DNA of 64,000 nt, from positions 238,546-302,545 of the forward strand of contig NZ_LMTZ01000085.1 in assembly GCF_001456025.1 (NCBI RefSeq). Direction: 5' to 3'. Position numbers and translations under genes: made by a program. The number at the start of each line of letters is the position of its first letter. Positions within the stretch are counted from its first letter, which is position 1. Positions 48,601 through 56,348 of this stretch are shown here, in pieces. The DNA comes from Mastigocoleus testarum BC008. Lineage in GTDB: Bacteria > Cyanobacteriota > Cyanobacteriia > Cyanobacteriales > Nostocaceae. The notes beneath the pieces were generated by a model. That model had not been told where the DNA came from, did no database searches, and saw only the letters and a program-made list of their open reading frames with translations.

Positions 48601-48857
48601 AAGCATTGAAAATAGCTGAATTTATTGGTAGAACCCATACAATTGCATGGTGCTATCGAGGTTATGGTCTTCTAGAACAACGTTCTGCTCAAAGAGAGTC
48701 TGAGATTTCTAGAACAATAAGTAAACTAAGGGAAGCTGAAAAATGGCTTAAGAAGGCGTTAGAAATTTTTGAGCGTATTGGTCGTCGAGAAAGGGTTGCA
48801 GAAACAAGAGAATCTCTTAAAGAAGTTGAAACTTCATTGCTTAGATTAATAGGCTAA
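45636..48857 (+). CDS. caspase-like peptidase - STAND (NB-ARC) NTPase - helical repeat protein
   Basis: A GTG at 45621 would add five residues; ATG 45636 starts the caspase strand (LRQALVVGINKYPF). Positions below count from the GTG. The caspase/C14 domain covers 1-260, with catalytic His 103 in FTGHG and Cys 156 in DSCFSGG. A polar, coiled linker (265-370) follows. The STAND NTPase has the P-loop GMGGTGKT (402-409), Walker B YLLVVDSFE (Asp 479), ILITTRH and the NB-ARC signature GLPLAL (559-564). The last 400 residues are TPR-like helices (EAKKWLAKAEENLDK, REAEKWLKKALEIFERIG). This is the domain plan of an NLR/Apaf-1-like sensor with a built-in protease. Ligand sensing by the repeats would cause oligomerisation and protease activation. 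Confidence 0.88.
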   Translation: MLRQALVVGINKYPFLKDTPTSEAKHLTTPATDAEAIAQLLENHGSFRVQRLPSSITNGKLQVDPRKPINSDELVDAVTRLFISEDKRSSALLFFTGHGLVKQLGSIKQTILATSDAGYRKNQLKGLLLRDLWEILQRSPVTEQIVWLDSCFSGGLLDFKEINISAQGSQRDRFLIAASHSSEVAYQQLDGKHGLLSGALLKALDPYRIQEGNWITDLDVANFVDKQLEKYYTQAKISQKPEISKHGGKINLIKTIRYSEEKIQESNLNKNSIEQLPTSYVNKYNLSENTQMTPPNYLKILEEKKSQLSDLEQNIENTGGMSKCSENLLQSYLELRREISLIEEKVSSNDASIAAGNLSKNSIPSPIQFIERPEEQQFIEEALKSQEKWVRNIVIRGMGGTGKTVLAAEAARKVEGLFRKVIWVSANDSPIDLADLLDIVLRAIDYRSDQLTMSQKQEKVSELLRHDRYLLVVDSFERIGDKQVDKFLANNNFYPSKILITTRHILPRDYSVINLEGFTFSQTYQMLKEVGKNKGVKQYLAEDDLKNIHNITSGLPLALQWIIGQLSQRIPLELVLRNLTNRERQTGSGITGNESQVNNMLVSIFGNSWNLLNTEARRILMSMTFFTAPASEEAIQVISGIKQENFQSAIEYLITLSLIQPNRDLMGGEKLRFSIHPLTRSFAGNKIDDDTVLKRAIYSEAVRYFIALMEKLARPGLGLDKYEELEQDLPNCLAAFSWCRNQREFTNTFKIVDSLNHFLFERGFWDTRIQICTSASELQQDLPSKDYEAVWRSAFGAGWVCCRQNNYEEAKKWLAKAEENLDKIPRNNSFVTLYKAKVAQLRALIFHGKAMEQFKRNQSNSLNNKIETIFKNANDYHNKARSLMNLYIENKGTVWTFEEPDYSIALIDSNQGDLAMDIGYWKNEINEKLESRQNYEFAQKLYSQVLENAQKSQWQNKEALITFSAANLGHVEILLQEKPIEEIRHRFDEALKIAEFIGRTHTIAWCYRGYGLLEQRSAQRESEISRTISKLREAEKWLKKALEIFERIGRRERVAETRESLKEVETSLLRLIG

Positions 48858-48929
48858 AGTCAGCTACAGCTTATAAAACTTTTTATACTTGAATAAATAT
48901 ATAAATAGATTTGGATATATAAATGCAAT

Positions 48930-50507
48930 ATGAGTCGAGATGCTTTAGTAATAGGAATAAACAAATATCCTTTCCTCAAAGATCCATTAGGTAAATGCAA
49001 GCATCTCACCACCCCAGCAACTGACGCAGAAGTTATTGCCCAACAGTTAGAAGCTAACGAAAACTTTCGAGTCAAACGCTTCCCAGCAAGTATCATCAAT
49101 GGAAAATTACAGGTTGATCCAAATCCAGATAACCCTTTCAAAACTGAAGAATTAGAAAAGGCAATCCTCGATCTATTCCTTCCTGAAACTGAAAGACCCC
49201 CAGAAACAGCTTTACTATTCTTCGCTGGACACGGATTGCGGAAGCAATTAAGACAAAATTTAACACAGGGTTTTTTAGCAGCCAGTGATAGTTCTCCAAG
49301 AAAGAATCAGTGGGGTTTTTCACTGGAACTTTTATGGAATATACTACTGCAAAGCCAAGTCAAACAGCAGATTATTTGGCTCGATTGCTGCTTCGCTGGA
49401 GAATTACTTAATTTTAAGGATACTGAATTGAGAAGACAAAGTCCAGGGTGCGATCGCTCTTTGATTGCAGCATCCCGTGACTATGAAGTTGCCTATGAGC
49501 AGCTAGATGGTAAACATGGGATACTTGCGGGTGCTATTTTAGCTGGACTTAACCCAGATTTAGTCCCCAAAGGTAAATGGATTACAAACCGGATGCTAGC
49601 AGTTTCTGTTGAACAAAATTTGCAAAAATACTACGATTCGGTCAATATTCCCCAGACCCCACTGATTAGCGATCGCGGAGAAGTAATTAGGTTGGTTCAA
49701 AGAGAAGCTAGACCAGCTTCAGAATCAGAAACTTATTCTCCCAAAATGAAACATACCTTGATGTTTGACTTGCTGCTACAAGTAGACTTTCAGGAACAAA
49801 CAAGGATAGTCCGGGAAGTGATGAGAAGCCACCGTACAGCAGCTTTCTTAGTTCATAATCAGCCTGAGTGTGGGTTGGAATTTTTATTGGCGAAATTACT
49901 TCGGACAAAAGCAAGTTTAAAAAAGATTAGTCCAATAGTTTTTGATGTGGGTTACAGGAGTATCGAACGTTTGTGGATACAATTGGGCCGTAAATTCGAC
50001 GTACCCTCGAATTCAGCTTCCGAAATTCTGGAAAAAGTTTGTGATCGCTGGCAAACTCAGGATGTAGTTTTCATCTTTAATCAGGTCGATTGCTTAGAAG
50101 CAGAAGTTTTATCTACTTGGCTAGAGAATTTTTGGGAACCATTGGTAACTATCGGGAGGGAAAATCCACCTCAACAATCTACTCACTTGTTCATGTTCTT
50201 AGTTGACCGTGGTGGTAAAGTTCATCAGTCCAATATTAATGGAGCTGAACCAAGTCCTGCAGTTACAGATCCGCGAATACCTTTACATTTACCAACTATA
50301 AATAGTTTTTCTCAAAATATTATTGAAGAATGGATTGTAGAAGTTTTAATGCAACGCAGTGATATCGAAATAGAACTAGAAGAATTTACATCTGAAATAT
50401 TATTCGAAAAATCTTACGAAGGTATTCCTCAATACGTTTTTGAAGAAATTTGTAGCTTTTTTAGTATTGATTGCGAAAAGGTTTTTGCACAATGCACAAA
50501 AATTTGA
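48930..50507 (+). CDS. caspase-like peptidase fused to degenerate (inactive) STAND module
   Basis: The 525-residue protein has a caspase domain closely similar to the preceding one (GINKYPFLKD, HLTTPATDAE, NGKLQVDP). Its dyad is His 101 (FAGHG) and Cys 154 (LDCCFAGE; two Cys in a row where the paralogue has Ser-Cys). The C-terminal part (about 275-515) has a STAND-like strand order (AAFLVHNQPECGLEFLLAKLL, VVFIFNQVDCLEAE, LFMFLVD). However, the P-loop lacks the GKT/S triad, so nucleotide binding is unlikely. This matches the iSTAND concept of inactive NTPase modules in conflict systems. It follows the first caspase gene by 72 bases and overlaps the MoxR gene by 16. Confidence 0.82.
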   Translation: MSRDALVIGINKYPFLKDPLGKCKHLTTPATDAEVIAQQLEANENFRVKRFPASIINGKLQVDPNPDNPFKTEELEKAILDLFLPETERPPETALLFFAGHGLRKQLRQNLTQGFLAASDSSPRKNQWGFSLELLWNILLQSQVKQQIIWLDCCFAGELLNFKDTELRRQSPGCDRSLIAASRDYEVAYEQLDGKHGILAGAILAGLNPDLVPKGKWITNRMLAVSVEQNLQKYYDSVNIPQTPLISDRGEVIRLVQREARPASESETYSPKMKHTLMFDLLLQVDFQEQTRIVREVMRSHRTAAFLVHNQPECGLEFLLAKLLRTKASLKKISPIVFDVGYRSIERLWIQLGRKFDVPSNSASEILEKVCDRWQTQDVVFIFNQVDCLEAEVLSTWLENFWEPLVTIGRENPPQQSTHLFMFLVDRGGKVHQSNINGAEPSPAVTDPRIPLHLPTINSFSQNIIEEWIVEVLMQRSDIEIELEEFTSEILFEKSYEGIPQYVFEEICSFFSIDCEKVFAQCTKI

Positions 50508-51406
50508 CAAATGTACTCACTGCCAATGGCAAGCAATATTATACCGGTAAGCCAATCTCACCCCAAGATTGTCAAAAGTATGGACTTTCCCCTTACCTAC
50601 CATCGCCAGAATTAATTAAAGCCGTTAACCTTGCTATTTTCCTTGAAAAGCGTCCTTTATTAATCAAAGGTGAACCGGGATGCGGTAAAACTACCCTAGC
50701 CCAAGCAGTAGCTCACGAATTAGGTTTACTTTACCAAGCTTGGTATATAAAATCCACCACTCGAGCAAAAGATGGACTCTACACTTACGATGCTGTAGGA
50801 CGTTTGCACGATGCTCAACTTGCTCGCATGGGAGAAGCAAGTAATTCTCAAATCAAGAATTTAGATAACTATATTAAATTGGGACCCTTGGGACGTGCGT
50901 TTAAAAATCAACAACGCACGGTAGTACTAATTGATGAGATTGATAAAGCAGATATTGACTTCCCCAATGATTTGTTGCGAGAGCTTGACGAGCAAAAATT
51001 CACGATTGAAGAAAAGGGGGAAGAAGTCAAAGCAAATTACCCTCCCATCGTCATTGTCACCAGCAACGATGAAAAGGATTTACCTGATGCTTTTTTACGA
51101 CGTTGTTTGTTTTACTATATTCAGTTTCCACATACACAATTAGCTAATATTGTCAATTTTCATTTTCCCGAATCTTCGCCCGATTTAGTAGAAGCTGTGG
51201 TGAAACGTTTTAGCGACTTGCGACAGAAAATGGAGAAGGGAAAAACAGGTAAGAAAGTTACTACCAGTGAATTATTGGACTGGTTTGCTGTGTTGCGACA
51301 ATTCCCTAAAGATGAAATATTAAAGCAACTAGAAGAAAAAATACCCTTCCCCGAAGTTTTATTGAAAAAATGGGAAGACCATTTGCGGTATTTACAAAAA
51401 TCATGA
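50492..51406 (+). CDS. MoxR-type AAA+ ATPase
   Basis: From ATG 50492 the protein has 304 residues (an in-frame TTG at 50471 adds seven). It has Walker A KGEPGCGKTTLAQ, the inserted helix region typical of MoxR (SNSQIKNLDNYIKLGPLGRAF), Walker B VVLIDEIDKADIDF, sensor 1 VIVTSND and the arginine finger DAFLRRC. MoxR ATPases act as chaperones that load or remodel vWA proteins. The stop TGA overlaps the ATG of the vWA gene (ATGA), as expected for a MoxR-vWA pair. It also overlaps the end of the second caspase gene, so caspase, ATPase and vWA are translated from one message. Confidence 0.92.
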   Translation: MHKNLTNVLTANGKQYYTGKPISPQDCQKYGLSPYLPSPELIKAVNLAIFLEKRPLLIKGEPGCGKTTLAQAVAHELGLLYQAWYIKSTTRAKDGLYTYDAVGRLHDAQLARMGEASNSQIKNLDNYIKLGPLGRAFKNQQRTVVLIDEIDKADIDFPNDLLRELDEQKFTIEEKGEEVKANYPPIVIVTSNDEKDLPDAFLRRCLFYYIQFPHTQLANIVNFHFPESSPDLVEAVVKRFSDLRQKMEKGKTGKKVTTSELLDWFAVLRQFPKDEILKQLEEKIPFPEVLLKKWEDHLRYLQKS

Positions 51407-52593
51407 ACCTAGACCAACTACCACTGCTAGATATTTTTAATGGTCTGCGACAGCGACATGGTTTACCGTTGGGGGTTGAAGAATATTTAGCCGTTGTACG
51501 TAGTTTAGAAGCAGGTTTTGGAATTAGCGACCGCCAAGAATTAGAGCAGCTTTGTTGTATGTTATGGGCAAAGTCTGAGGATGAAAATCGTCTCATTCAG
51601 CGGTTGTTTGAGGAGATGTGGAAACAAGTCAAATCGCTCCCAAATTTCGATTTAAACATACAAGAAAATTCCCCTGCGTCTTTATCTTTAAATGAAACTT
51701 CATCCAGAAATGAAACTTCATCCAGTACTGACACCTCAAGTTTAACTTCTAGCTCACCTACATTAGAAAATGACGAATCTACCTCAATTGAAACATCAAC
51801 TATTGAAGAAGATCCAGTTGATGAACCTTTACCAGATTTAAAGACAGCTTCTCCTCCCACCATCACCCCCGAACCGGTACAAGCAGTTCAAGCTGTGCGG
51901 AGCAATCGTAGCGAGAGAGAAATTAAACGTCCCCGCTACATGCTTTTGACAGAGTATTTCCCTGTAACTAAGCGAAAAATGAAGCAGTGCTGGCGTTCTC
52001 TGCGTCGTCCGGTGCGCCAAGGAATACCGACAGAGTTAGATATTGAAGCGACGGTAGCAAAAATTGAACGTGAGGGAATTTTACTACAACCCGTACTGAT
52101 GCCGCCACGTATAAATCGCACTGATTTGGTGTTACTAATCGACCAAGAAGGCTCGATGGTACCGTTTCACGACTTATCGCGCCAGTTGGTAGAAACGGCG
52201 CAACGGGGAGGACGGCTGAGAACAACGAATGTATTTTATTTTCACGATTACCCGGATGAATACTTATACCGTCATCCAGCAATGATTGATGCTAAGCCTA
52301 TTTCTGAGGTTTTGGAGGAAATTGGCGAACGGGCGGCGGTATTAATAATTAGCGATGCTGGAGCTGCACGGGGGAATTTTGACCAGGAACGGATTGATAA
52401 TACTAAGGTATGGATTAAGGAGTTACAACAGTCAGTGCGTTATTTTGCTTGGCTCAACCCAATGCCGAGTGAAGACTGGGGACAAACTACAGCTGGGGAA
52501 ATTGCCAGTTTTGTACCGATGTTTGAGATGAGTTCCCAGGGAATGAATGCAGCAATTAGTGTGTTGCGGGGTCGATATATTGCAGTCAAATAA
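51403..52593 (+). CDS. vWA-domain protein partner of MoxR
   Basis: From ATG 51403 the protein has 396 residues (a frame from 51370 overlaps MoxR and is not needed). The N-terminal 90 residues form a helical domain (LLDIFNGLRQRHGLPLGVEEYL). A Ser/Thr/Glu-rich disordered linker covers about 90-170. Then follow a basic segment and a C-terminal vWA domain. The MIDAS motif, normally DxSxS, reads DQEGS (247-251), so one Ser is missing. Another acidic loop SDAGAARG is in place. Metal binding may be weakened. The protein is probably the substrate or adaptor of the MoxR ATPase and is translationally coupled to it. Confidence 0.88.
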   Translation: MNLDQLPLLDIFNGLRQRHGLPLGVEEYLAVVRSLEAGFGISDRQELEQLCCMLWAKSEDENRLIQRLFEEMWKQVKSLPNFDLNIQENSPASLSLNETSSRNETSSSTDTSSLTSSSPTLENDESTSIETSTIEEDPVDEPLPDLKTASPPTITPEPVQAVQAVRSNRSEREIKRPRYMLLTEYFPVTKRKMKQCWRSLRRPVRQGIPTELDIEATVAKIEREGILLQPVLMPPRINRTDLVLLIDQEGSMVPFHDLSRQLVETAQRGGRLRTTNVFYFHDYPDEYLYRHPAMIDAKPISEVLEEIGERAAVLIISDAGAARGNFDQERIDNTKVWIKELQQSVRYFAWLNPMPSEDWGQTTAGEIASFVPMFEMSSQGMNAAISVLRGRYIAVK

Positions 52594-52628
52594 TTGGATG
52601 AATCTTTACGCTACTAGAGTTTTTATTA

Positions 52629-54101
52629 ATGCCAACCACAAGCAAAGAGCGGGAAATGCAAATAGCCCAAAGACGGGTTAAAGGATTTACCCAGCAGTTT
52701 GGGGAAGCACACCGTAACTTGGCTCGTCATGCGGCGTTCCCTTTGGTGCTGACACCCGAGCTACTCTACCAACTTTGGGCAAACTTTGTGCCGGAAGCCC
52801 CTTGGACAGCGGTTGCTCGTGTATTGCTATCGCGTTTATGTCGCCAGGTCGGCTATGAAATGTATGAGATGGATATTGCTGACCGTAATTTATTATTGCG
52901 GGAATTGAAGGAAGAGTTTGGACAGGAAAGATTTGATGAGTTGGGAGAGTTTTTGCTGGATTATGTGGCGCAAGTGTTGGTTGGAGATGATCCAGATACG
53001 CAGGATTTAGCACAAGCTCAGGAATGGACTGCGTTGGCGTATTCTAAGCCCTATAAAGCTGCGCGAGAATTGGCAAAGGTACTGAGTCAGAAAGTGCAGC
53101 AGGAGGATATTGGAGAAGTTTTTCGTTTGGTTTCGTTGCTGGAAACTCTTGCACAGCCCCTCATAAAATCAGGTTTTCGCCCTTTATTAGTATACTCTCA
53201 AGGAATGAAGAGTTTTTTCTATGGCAACTTGAAGGAAGCAGTAGCCCAGCTTGAAGAAATTGTTGATGAGGAAAGTCAGCTATGGGTTGCTGATGTAAAT
53301 TTGCTTGTTCCTGAACAGATAAAAAATGAAATTTCGGAATCTGCAGTAGCCCAGCTTGAAGAAATTGTTGATGAGGAAAGTCAGCCATGGGTTGGTGATA
53401 TAAGTTTGCCTGTTCCTGAACAGATAAAAAATGAAATTTCGGAATCTAAAGAACCCAAAGCTCGTAATCTTAAAGCTACTGAGCATGGATTAGAAATAAT
53501 TGAAAAAGCTATAACGAGGAAATATTGGGAAAAATTAGATGAGCGTTGGGTTCGAGCTTCCAATACTTCAGTAGAAATTTTAGAACAATTTTGGCAAAAA
53601 TTAGAAATTCCTGAAGATGATTTCATCAGAATTTGTGAGGCTGTACATGTTGATTGGAAAATTATAAAAGGTAGTCACTTTAGTTCCCTACGTACTAAAA
53701 TCACAGATGCGGAAATTTTCAAAAAAAGTCTCCGAGATTTGGGAATAAGGGTGAAAACAAATGCTGATGTTCGCGGTTACGGTATAAGAACTCGCGTTGA
53801 CATTGTTGCAGTCCTTGAAGGCGAATGTGACATAGGTTTGGCTAAAAATTCCGACGGCTCTTATGACTACATTGTTGACTTGTGGGGTCTTGCTAAAAAG
53901 TACAATCAAATAGAACTCATTAACTCCATTAATCAGAAATATGCTGTTAATAAAACATTGGCACAAGCCAAGCAGCGTGGTGTTATTAAAAAGATGAAAT
54001 GCCCTAGATGTAGTTCTAATCAAATAGGAAAACGTGGTTATTTTCAAGGAAGGGAAAACTATATTTGCCGTGAATGTGGTACGCAATTTACAGATTTCTA
54101 A
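52629..54101 (+). CDS. five-part fusion: conflict N-module, tandem duplication, HTH-like, Ycf35 (DUF1257), IS1-type zinc ribbon
   Basis: The 490-residue protein begins 35 bases after the vWA stop. Residues 1-203 match the helical module usual in third components of cyanobacterial vWA-MoxR systems (GEAHRNLARHAAFPLVLTPELLYQLWA). In those I remember it continues into a sulfatase-modifying-factor domain. Residues 204-273 are two copies of a 35-residue unit. Residues 279-347 resemble the HTH-like adaptor seen at the N-terminus of cyanobacterial NTPase/WD40 proteins (LEIIEKAITRKYW, then FWQKLEIPEDDFIRICEAV). From residue 349, SHFSSLRTKITDAEIF to NKTLAQAK (447) is a full Ycf35/DUF1257 domain beginning at the family's own start (MSHFS). 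The last 35 residues are an InsA/IS1-type zinc ribbon with Cys 458, 461, 480 and 483. Confidence 0.85.
   Translation: MPTTSKEREMQIAQRRVKGFTQQFGEAHRNLARHAAFPLVLTPELLYQLWANFVPEAPWTAVARVLLSRLCRQVGYEMYEMDIADRNLLLRELKEEFGQERFDELGEFLLDYVAQVLVGDDPDTQDLAQAQEWTALAYSKPYKAARELAKVLSQKVQQEDIGEVFRLVSLLETLAQPLIKSGFRPLLVYSQGMKSFFYGNLKEAVAQLEEIVDEESQLWVADVNLLVPEQIKNEISESAVAQLEEIVDEESQPWVGDISLPVPEQIKNEISESKEPKARNLKATEHGLEIIEKAITRKYWEKLDERWVRASNTSVEILEQFWQKLEIPEDDFIRICEAVHVDWKIIKGSHFSSLRTKITDAEIFKKSLRDLGIRVKTNADVRGYGIRTRVDIVAVLEGECDIGLAKNSDGSYDYIVDLWGLAKKYNQIELINSINQKYAVNKTLAQAKQRGVIKKMKCPRCSSNQIGKRGYFQGRENYICRECGTQFTDF
53238..53447 (+). repeat. 105-bp in-frame tandem duplication
   Basis: Bases 53238-53342 are repeated at 53343-53447 with five substitutions, all near the middle; the ends are identical. 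The unit encodes 35 residues (AVAQLEEIVDEESQ to KNEISES). High identity indicates a recent event. Confidence 0.97.
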
Positions 54102-54153
54102 TAAAGCTTTGTTCTTAAACTGTAAAAAAGAGCAAATAATCGAATAAAATTAG

Positions 54154-54345
54154 AACTTGCGACACCAACTCAGGATCAATCCGCGTTAAAACAGATATGA
54201 TATCATACCATTTATTCTAAAGCTTCCCCAGCATCTTCTTTGAACTCATCAAGCAACCACCCGAAACCGCCAACAACTACCAATTTTCCTCAGTCGAAGT
54301 TAAGCAACTCGCTTTCCGGATTAGATGGTGTATTTCTCCCCAAAA
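54154..54345 (+). pseudogene. truncated 5' copy of Rpn/DUF2887-type nuclease gene
   Basis: This 192-base segment is a diverged direct copy of 55121-55315. It covers the leader and the first about 50 codons of the gene (FFELIKQPPETANNYQFSSVEVKQLAF). It has an in-frame TAA (54218 region), a one-base insertion near 54324 and ends abruptly at the higA stop (54347). It is a remnant. Confidence 0.8.
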
Positions 54346-54346
54346 A

Positions 54347-54655
54347 TCAGGCTACATCATTGAACGGACGTGTAGGTATTTGATTATAAACTTCTGTATT
54401 CTCTTCAAGAGCTTGACGTATATCGTATTGCGTTTGTAAATTCAACCAAAACTGAGCACTATTACCAAAATAACGAGAAAAACGCAAAGCTGTATCTGCT
54501 GTAATACTGCGTTTTCCAGATAAAATTTCACTAATTCGTGTCTGAGCTACACCTATATCTTTACTTAATCGATAAGGAGTGATACTTAATGGTTCTAAAA
54601 ATTCTAGTTGTAGAATTTCCCCAGGATGTATATTTGGTAAACGGTTATCCTTCAT
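54347..54655 (-). CDS. higA: HigA-type antitoxin (XRE HTH)
   Basis: The 102-residue protein has the HigA-family start NIHPGEILQLEFLEPLSITPYRLSKDIGV, then the recognition helix region AQTRISEILSGKRSITADTALRFSRYFG and AQFWLNLQTQYDIRQ. It should bind and neutralise the HigB toxin and repress the operon. It lies 15 bases after the toxin gene, the inverted order (toxin first) typical of higBA. The stop codon abuts the truncated nuclease copy. Confidence 0.93.
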   Translation of the reverse strand: MKDNRLPNIHPGEILQLEFLEPLSITPYRLSKDIGVAQTRISEILSGKRSITADTALRFSRYFGNSAQFWLNLQTQYDIRQALEENTEVYNQIPTRPFNDVA

Positions 54656-54670
54656 AATTATTGACCTGCA

Positions 54671-54955
54671 TCAGTGGTAATCTACTATTTCAACATCCGA
54701 AGCGTTGGTTTCATCTGTCCAAACAAAGCAGATTCGCCATTGGTCGTTAATACGAATACTGTACTGTCCTTTCCGATCGCCAACTAGTTTTTCCAAGCGA
54801 TTACCAGGTGGGACGCGCAAATCATTAATTGATGTTGCAGCATCAAGCATAAGCAGCTTTCTTAAAGCAGTTTTTTGGATATTGGGCGGATAATGAGAAG
54901 ATGTAAAGCCGTCAAATATAAGCTTTGTCTCTTCAGATTTAAAACTAACAATCAC
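54671..54955 (-). CDS. higB: HigB-type toxin (RelE superfamily mRNA interferase)
   Basis: The 94-residue protein has the RelE/HigB plan: MIVSFKSEETKLIFDG, helices with LRKLLMLDAATSINDLRVPPGN, then RLEKLVGDRKGQYSIRINDQWRICFVW and the last strand. Arg and Gln residues of the RINDQWRICF strand form the usual active surface. Such toxins cut mRNA in the ribosomal A site. Upstream, the near-repeat acgttactat/acgttagtat (54973-54998) may be the operator. Confidence 0.93.
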   Translation of the reverse strand: MIVSFKSEETKLIFDGFTSSHYPPNIQKTALRKLLMLDAATSINDLRVPPGNRLEKLVGDRKGQYSIRINDQWRICFVWTDETNASDVEIVDYH

Positions 54956-55120
54956 AATACTATCGCTTTACGTTACTATCGTCAAACGTTAGTATAAACT
55001 TCAATGTTGAAAATTCAATATTGAGATCGGGTGTTCAGCGTCCGGGTGCATCAGATCACCAAAAATAACTTCCTTGATAATATTTCCCAATCAAACCTTA
55101 AAGATATAAAGTAATATCTA

Positions 55121-55949
55121 AACTTACGCCAACAACTCAGCATCGATCCGCGTGAAAACAGACACGATATTCTACCGTTTATTTCAAAGCTTCCCCAGCA
55201 TCTTCTTTGAACTAACTCATCAATCAACCACCCGAAACCGTCAACAACTACCAATTTTCCTCCGTAGAAGTTAAGCAACTAGCTTTCCGAATTGATGGTG
55301 TATTTCTCCCCAAAAGCGATCCATCATCCCTCATCTACTTTGCAGAAGTGCAATTCCAAGCGGATAAAAAATTCTACTCTCGTCTGTTTACAGAAATATT
55401 TCTTTACCTTGATAAAACAGAACTTACCAATAATTGGCGTGGAGTAGTAGTTTACCCAAGTCGTAGCATTGATGTGGGAGAAACAGAAAGATATTCAGAA
55501 CTACTCACATCCGGATGAGTAACGCGGGTGTATTTAGACGAACTAGATTCAGCAGCAGAACAGTCTATTGGTCTTGGCACTGTTAAATTGTAGTAGAGCC
55601 AGAATCAAGCGCAGTCACAAAAGCTAGGGAGTTAATTAAACTCGCCGGAAAAGAAATAACATCGAAAATTACCCAAAGGGAATTTATCGAACTGATAGAA
55701 ACAATTATTGTTTATAAATTTCCCGAGAAAAGTTGGGAGGAGATTGAGAAAATGTTTGGATTTAGCGAGTTAAAGCAAACTAAAGTTTATCAAGAAGCTA
55801 AACAAGAAGGTAAAGTCGAAGGAAAACTCGAAGCAGTTCCTTTTATGTTAAATTTAGGTGCTACTGTAGAACAAATAGCTGAAGCCTTAGACTTGGATAT
55901 CGAGTTGGTTAGATTAGTAGCCCTAAAAGCTAATACCAAACCACAATAA
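55121..55949 (+). pseudogene. Rpn/DUF2887-family PD-(D/E)XK nuclease pseudogene
   Basis: Coding similarity starts near GTG 55152 (KTDTIFYRLFQSFPSIFFEL) and runs to 55949. A 4-base insertion (gaactaactc, versus gaactc in the copy at 54.2 kb) shifts the frame. The next part (SSVEVKQLAFRIDGVFLPK, IYFAEVQFQADKKFYSRLF with the nuclease-like AEVQFQ) ends at an in-frame TGA (55516 region). Another frameshift occurs near 55593. The intact tail from about 55752 (QEAKQEGKVEGKLEAVPFMLNLG) is the usual C-terminus. Intact relatives promote recombination or move with transposable elements; this one is dead. Confidence 0.88.
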
Positions 55950-56348
55950 AATTATTGATAAAAACAACCGAGTTATAAAAACTCGGCAAACTGACCTTAG
56001 CTTTGCTTCCTAAGGTCTACAGTTACCAAATTTTCTTTATCTCTAATATCCCCTATCCCGCCCTCAGTTCAAAACTTCAGTCAATTCCAACTGATTCACA
56101 GTATAAAACTACGCTGTGAATTGTAACATTTTGACTTACTCTTACGAGAAAGCTTATGTCAATTACTTTTGAATTTCGACTTATGTCCTACGGACACGCT
56201 ATGCTAATGAATTTTTACTTGCGCATAGCGCTAGACTTGCGTAATTTTTGTTTATGGGCAACAGATTAATAATTATTATGTGCAAGGTAATTTTTGTCAA
56301 TCTGCCCAAATATGGAATTAAATTAAAACCACATCGCCAACAGCGAAA
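55950..56348. other. spacer with short GC-rich repeat
   Basis: No gene. The segment 56190-56245 (tcctacggacacgctatgc, cgcatagcgctagacttgcg) belongs to the dispersed repeat family. A hairpin-like gagttataaaaactcgg lies near 55970. Confidence 0.5.
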
